Assembly (NCBI RefSeq): GCF_001642795.1
Contig: NZ_LKEH01000020.1
Span: 8,176-55,141, forward strand
Direction of reading: 5' to 3'
DNA length: 46,966 nt
DNA from: Pseudomonas viridiflava
GTDB taxonomy: Bacteria; Pseudomonadota; Gammaproteobacteria; Pseudomonadales; Pseudomonadaceae
Of the stretch, positions 44,017 to 46,966 are shown one piece after another; positions within the stretch are counted from its first letter, which is position 1; every line of letters begins with the position of its first letter. The translations under genes and the position numbers were made by a program. The notes under the pieces were generated by a model. The model worked only from the letters and a program-made list of their open reading frames with translations. It was not told the origin of the DNA and made no database searches.

Positions 44017-45093
44017 TCAATCGGCGGTCAGTACGCCACGCTTGATCTGGTCCCGCTCGATGGATTCGAACAGGGCCTTGAAGTTGCCTTCACCGAACCC
44101 GTCGTCACCCTTGCGCTGGATGAACTCGAAGAACACCGGCCCCATCAGGGTTTCGGAGAATATCTGCAGCAGCAGACGACGCTCGCCACTGTCGGAAGAA
44201 CCGTCGAGCAGAATGCCTCGGGCTTTCAACTCATCCTCGGGTTCGCCATGGTTCGGCAGACGTCCCTGGAGCATCTCGTAGTAGGTATCCGGCGGCGCCG
44301 TCATGAAGCGCATGCCGATGGACTTGAGGGCGTCCCAGGTCTTGATCAGGTCGTCAGTGAAGAAGGCGACGTGCTGGATGCCTTCGCCGTTGAACTGCAT
44401 CAGAAACTCTTCGATCTGCCCTGCGCCCTTGGACGATTCCTCGTTCAGCGGGATGCGGATCATGCCATCGGGCGCGGTCATGGCCTTGGAGGTCAGCCCG
44501 GTGTATTCGCCCTTGATGTCGAAGTAGCGAATTTCGCGGAAGTTGAACAGCTTCTCGTAGAAATTCGCCCAGTACGCCATGCGCCCGCGATAGACGTTGT
44601 GCGTCAGATGGTCGATGAACTTCAGCCCCGCGCCGACCGGATGGCGGTCCACGCCTTCGATGAAATTGAAGTCGATGTCGTAGATCGAGGTGCCTTCACC
44701 AAACCGGTCGATCAGGTAGAGCGGCGCACCGCCGATGCCCTTGATCGCCGGCAAACGCAGTTCCATCGGCCCGGTGGCGATTTCCAGTGGCTGTGCGCCG
44801 AGTTCCAGCGCGCGGTTGTAGGCCTTCTGTGCGTCCTTGACCCGGAACGCCATGCCGCACACCGAAGGACCGTGCTCGGCGGCGAAGTACGACGCGAGGC
44901 TGTGCGGCTCGTTGTTGAGGATGATGTTAATCGCTCCCTGACGATACAGGGTCACGTCCTTGGAACGGTGGGTCGCCACCTTGGTGAAGCCCATGATCTC
45001 GAACACAGGTTCGAGGGTATTGCGGGTCGGCGAGGCAAATTCGATGAATTCAAAACCCATCAGGCCCATCGGGTTTTCGTAGAGATCAGCCAT
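44017..45093 (-). CDS. hpd: 4-Hydroxyphenylpyruvate dioxygenase
   Basis: 358 residues from the ATG at 45093 ([20 protein letters not shown]), preceded by AAGGAG at seven bases; the frame is open further upstream without family-like sequence. The three predicted iron ligands are visible: a histidine in [13 protein letters not shown] (about 162), one in [11 protein letters not shown] (about 242) and a glutamate in [12 protein letters not shown] (about 324). It converts 4-hydroxyphenylpyruvate to homogentisate, the substrate of HmgA. It lies 44 bp after the 29-codon sORF and probably shares a message with maiA. Confidence 0.95.
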   Translation of the reverse strand: MADLYENPMGLMGFEFIEFASPTRNTLEPVFEIMGFTKVATHRSKDVTLYRQGAINIILNNEPHSLASYFAAEHGPSVCGMAFRVKDAQKAYNRALELGAQPLEIATGPMELRLPAIKGIGGAPLYLIDRFGEGTSIYDIDFNFIEGVDRHPVGAGLKFIDHLTHNVYRGRMAYWANFYEKLFNFREIRYFDIKGEYTGLTSKAMTAPDGMIRIPLNEESSKGAGQIEEFLMQFNGEGIQHVAFFTDDLIKTWDALKSIGMRFMTAPPDTYYEMLQGRLPNHGEPEDELKARGILLDGSSDSGERRLLLQIFSETLMGPVFFEFIQRKGDDGFGEGNFKALFESIERDQIKRGVLTAD

Positions 45094-45137
45094 GTCTGGC
45101 TCCTTGCAGGAAGTGGTAAGCGGAAAAATGATTGCCG

Positions 45138-45227
45138 TCACGGTCCTGCGGGTGGCGCACACGAAATGCCTCGCACGCTGCGGGCGAGGAAGTCACCGAA
45201 AATCAGTTGCAGTCCAAGAATCTTCAT
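45138..45227 (-). CDS. Putative 29-residue small protein between maiA and hpd
   Basis: ATG at 45227 to TGA at 45140-45138, 29 codons plus stop, beginning [13 protein letters not shown] and ending APPAGP. It starts nine bases after the maiA stop, with GGAG inside the last maiA codons as a possible ribosome site. The first half is a short amphipathic/hydrophobic helix. It may be a real operon-internal small protein, a leader controlling hpd, or chance; conservation is the test. No function is known. Confidence 0.4.
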   Translation of the reverse strand: MKILGLQLIFGDFLARSVRGISCAPPAGP

Positions 45228-45236
45228 GAGGCCAGC

Positions 45237-45872
45237 CTACTCCGGCTTGTCCGATTGTGCATCAGGGTGCGCCTGTGAAAAGGCCGGGTGCTGCAACGCT
45301 CGCTGCTCCACCTGACGAATCCTGGGAAAGGCGTCGAGGTCGACATTGAAGCGATGCGCCGCATACAACTGGGGCAGCAGGTACACATCGGCGATACCGG
45401 GCGTGTCGCCAAAACAGAAAACGTCGCCGTCGATCAGCTGTTCTACCGCATTAAGGCCTTCGCTGATCCAGTGGCCTATCCAGTCTGAAACGACCTGTTC
45501 GTCCTGGCCAAGACTGCGCAACCGGTTGAGCACCGACACGTTATGCAACGGGTGGATGTCGCACGCGATGATCGCGGCGACCGCACGCTGACGGGCACGC
45601 AGGGTCAGGTCGCCGGCCAGCAGGGAAGGTGTCGGATAGCGTTCTTCAAGGTATTCGATAATGGCAGGCGACTGTGTGATCACTTCACCACCGTCCATGC
45701 GCAGCGCAGGCACCCTGCCCTGCGGATTGATCGTGCGGTATTCAAGGGTGTGCTGCTCGCCGCCGTCGCGAATCAGGTTGACCGGAATCGCCGCAGGCTC
45801 AAGCCCCTTGAGGGCCAGCGCAATACGCACCCGGTAGCTGGACGTCGAACGGTAATAAGTGAACAGATCCAC
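45237..45872 (-). CDS. maiA: Maleylacetoacetate isomerase (GST zeta class)
   Basis: 211 residues from the GTG at 45872 (MDLFTYYRSTSSYRVRIALALKGL), which has GCAGG eight bases upstream; a GTG three codons earlier is less well placed. The zeta-class motif STSSYRVRIAL near residues 9-19 has the active-site serine. The glutathione-site segment is QGRVPAL...ITQSPAIIEYLEE, and ERYPTPSLL follows. It isomerises maleylacetoacetate to fumarylacetoacetate with glutathione. It is preceded by the second three-half-site operator and followed by the sORF and hpd. Confidence 0.94.
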   Translation of the reverse strand: MDLFTYYRSTSSYRVRIALALKGLEPAAIPVNLIRDGGEQHTLEYRTINPQGRVPALRMDGGEVITQSPAIIEYLEERYPTPSLLAGDLTLRARQRAVAAIIACDIHPLHNVSVLNRLRSLGQDEQVVSDWIGHWISEGLNAVEQLIDGDVFCFGDTPGIADVYLLPQLYAAHRFNVDLDAFPRIRQVEQRALQHPAFSQAHPDAQSDKPE

Positions 45873-45931
45873 CGAAGCCACCTGCTGGAACGCACCTGGC
45901 GTTGCCTGTTGTTATTTTAAGCGTCATTTTT

Positions 45932-45956
45932 CGTAATCAACTTACGTAATGCGTAA
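45932..45956. promoter_or_regulatory. Three-half-site operator upstream of maiA
   Basis: CGTAA (45932-45936), five bases, TTACG (45942-45946), five bases, CGTAA (45952-45956); it includes the perfect 17-bp palindrome CTTACG-TAATG-CGTAAG. The architecture is identical to the element at 43104-43128. It ends 60 bp before the maiA start chosen here. Control by HmgR is inferred. Confidence 0.7.
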
Positions 45957-46000
45957 GCTGCGTGATCACTGAACACATGTCAACACACGTCTGTGTTAGC

Positions 46001-46768
46001 TCAGGTCCAGCCCTCCAGCCGCAGCGTCGCGCGGACCAGCCTTTGCTCTTCATTTTCAATCTCGCGCAGGTTGTCACTGACGCTTTGAATGTGCGCCAGT
46101 GCGGCCTTGCGCGCCTGTTCCGGTAGACGGCCGGTGACGGCGTTGTACAGACGGGCATGCTGGCGATCAATCTGGCGCTTCTGTGGCTCACGGTGATACA
46201 AGTTGTTGACCGAGGCGAATACCGTGTTCAACAGAAGATCGGTCAGCGAACGCAGGGTCTGCACCAGCACCGGGTTGTGCGAGGCTTCGCAGATGGCCAG
46301 ATGAAAGGCGTGGTCGAGGCGCGCATGCTCGCTGGCCGGTAGCTCGTTACCTTGCGCGGCAACCAGTGCGTCGTAGCTGCGGGTTATCAGCACGAAGTCC
46401 GCATCGGTGCCACGCAACGCCGCCAACCGCGCCGACTCGCCTTCCAGCAGGCTGCGTACTTCGAACAGGTCATAAAGCGTGCGCGGCTGCGAGCCGAACA
46501 GGTGCATGAGCGGCGAGGTGTGCTGATCGGCATTCATCCGCGCGACGAATGACCCCTTGCCCTGCCTCGTTTCAATGATGCCACGCGCCCGCAACAGCTT
46601 CAGACCTTCGCGCAGAGCGGTTCGCGACACACCGAGCTTTTCGGTGAGGCGTCGTTCGGAAGGCAGCAACTGCCCGACCTTCAGCACGCCATCGACAATC
46701 AGCCGCTCGATCCGCTCGCAGACCACGTCTGCGACCTGGGGAGGCCTTGGGGTGGGTTCGTTGTTCAT
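46001..46768 (-). CDS. glcC: GntR/FadR-family regulator GlcC
   Basis: 255 residues. The winged HTH (VADVVCERIERLIVDGVLKVGQLLPSERRLTEKLGVSRTALREGLKLL, RGIIETRQGKGSFVAR) is followed by an FCD ligand domain (SQPRTLYDLFEVRSLLEGESARLAA, LDHAFHLAICEASHN, NTVFASVNNLYHREPQKRQIDRQHARLYNAV). These segments closely follow E. coli GlcC, the glycolate-responsive activator of the glc (glycolate oxidase) operon. glcDEF are not in the window and would be expected just beyond its right end. It is not obviously related to the tyrosine genes next to it. Confidence 0.9.
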   Translation of the reverse strand: MNNEPTPRPPQVADVVCERIERLIVDGVLKVGQLLPSERRLTEKLGVSRTALREGLKLLRARGIIETRQGKGSFVARMNADQHTSPLMHLFGSQPRTLYDLFEVRSLLEGESARLAALRGTDADFVLITRSYDALVAAQGNELPASEHARLDHAFHLAICEASHNPVLVQTLRSLTDLLLNTVFASVNNLYHREPQKRQIDRQHARLYNAVTGRLPEQARKAALAHIQSVSDNLREIENEEQRLVRATLRLEGWT

Positions 46769-46856
46769 AAGGTCTCCGCTGAAGAAACGCTATCTATTCT
46801 TTAGGAGGCGCCACCACGTCTTCGACATAGCGCTGTCGCGCAGCAAACACCGGACC

Positions 46857-46942
46857 GTGGGAGGCGGCTTGCCGGCGATGCAGTCGACGCGGTACGTCAG
46901 GAAAATCGCGTCATCGTTCATCGCCGGCAAGCCGCCTCCCAC
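46857..46942. repeat. REPIN-like inverted pair upstream of glcC
   Basis: Left arm GTGGGAGGCGGCTTGCCGGC...GAT (46857-46879) and right arm reverse complement (46920-46942), 23-base perfect arms around a 40-base centre. It has the same family and length as the element at 22457-22542. The rest of 46769-46966 holds no convincing gene; a short frame ending at 46794 on the minus strand is broken by stops inside the repeat. Confidence 0.85.
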
Positions 46943-46966
46943 AAAAACGTGTTCATCCAGCAGATT

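Noticed and set aside
46794..46860. Short minus-strand frame ending at 46794 that looks like a gene tail (RYVEDVVAPPKE)
   Set aside because: Reading back, it runs straight into the REPIN and meets a stop there, so it is not the end of an intact gene. A decayed remnant cannot be excluded.

Overview
The window is a GC-rich, densely coded stretch of a Pseudomonas chromosome. Three things point to the P. syringae group: a psl-type exopolysaccharide operon without pslC, an rtcR-rtcB-rlaP-rtcA RNA-repair locus, and a homogentisate locus with hpd beside maiA. The species call is inference; no rRNA or other marker gene is present. No tRNA, CRISPR array, prophage or insertion sequence was seen. The only repeats recognised are two 86-bp REPIN-like elements.

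Layout. 1-7590: core and signalling genes on both strands: gltX, a YcbX/mARC-like MOSC protein, cheV with a sigma-28-like promoter, two small unknown genes divergent from cheV (the second perhaps a degenerate HPt-like helical protein), a NarL-type two-component pair with a small membrane sensor, and a YegS-like lipid kinase. 7591-22411: a long leader followed by the Psl-like exopolysaccharide operon pslA-B-D-E-F-G-H-I-J-(hexapeptide acetyltransferase)-pslK. The genes are almost all translationally coupled, pslC is absent, and a hairpin plus a tiny leader ORF lie at its expected place. The operon ends at a REPIN. 22597-27163: a LysR regulator divergent from a TDT-family exporter (possibly sulfite), a second LysR divergent from an EthD-domain protein, and a small conserved-looking protein. 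27137-32101: RNA repair: rtcB, rlaP and rtcA on the minus strand behind a sigma-54 promoter, divergent from the CARF/AAA+ activator rtcR. 32338-40446: accessory metabolism: DUF4432 protein, DJ-1/PfpI protein, a 46-residue charged protein, LysR plus CynX-like MFS, an MBL hydrolase divergent from a TetR with a clear palindromic operator, and a D-aminoacylase-like amidohydrolase. 40462-45872: tyrosine/phenylalanine degradation: hmgA-fahA, the IclR regulator hmgR, and maiA-(29-codon sORF)-hpd. 46001-46966: glcC and a second REPIN.

How it works together. Hpd, HmgA, MaiA and FahA turn 4-hydroxyphenylpyruvate into fumarate and acetoacetate. The hmgA and maiA promoters carry the same 25-bp three-half-site element, CGTAA-N5-TTACG-N5-CGTAA, at nearly the same distance from the start codon. 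This suggests one regulator, most likely HmgR, controls both transcription units. It is the most notable regulatory structure found here.
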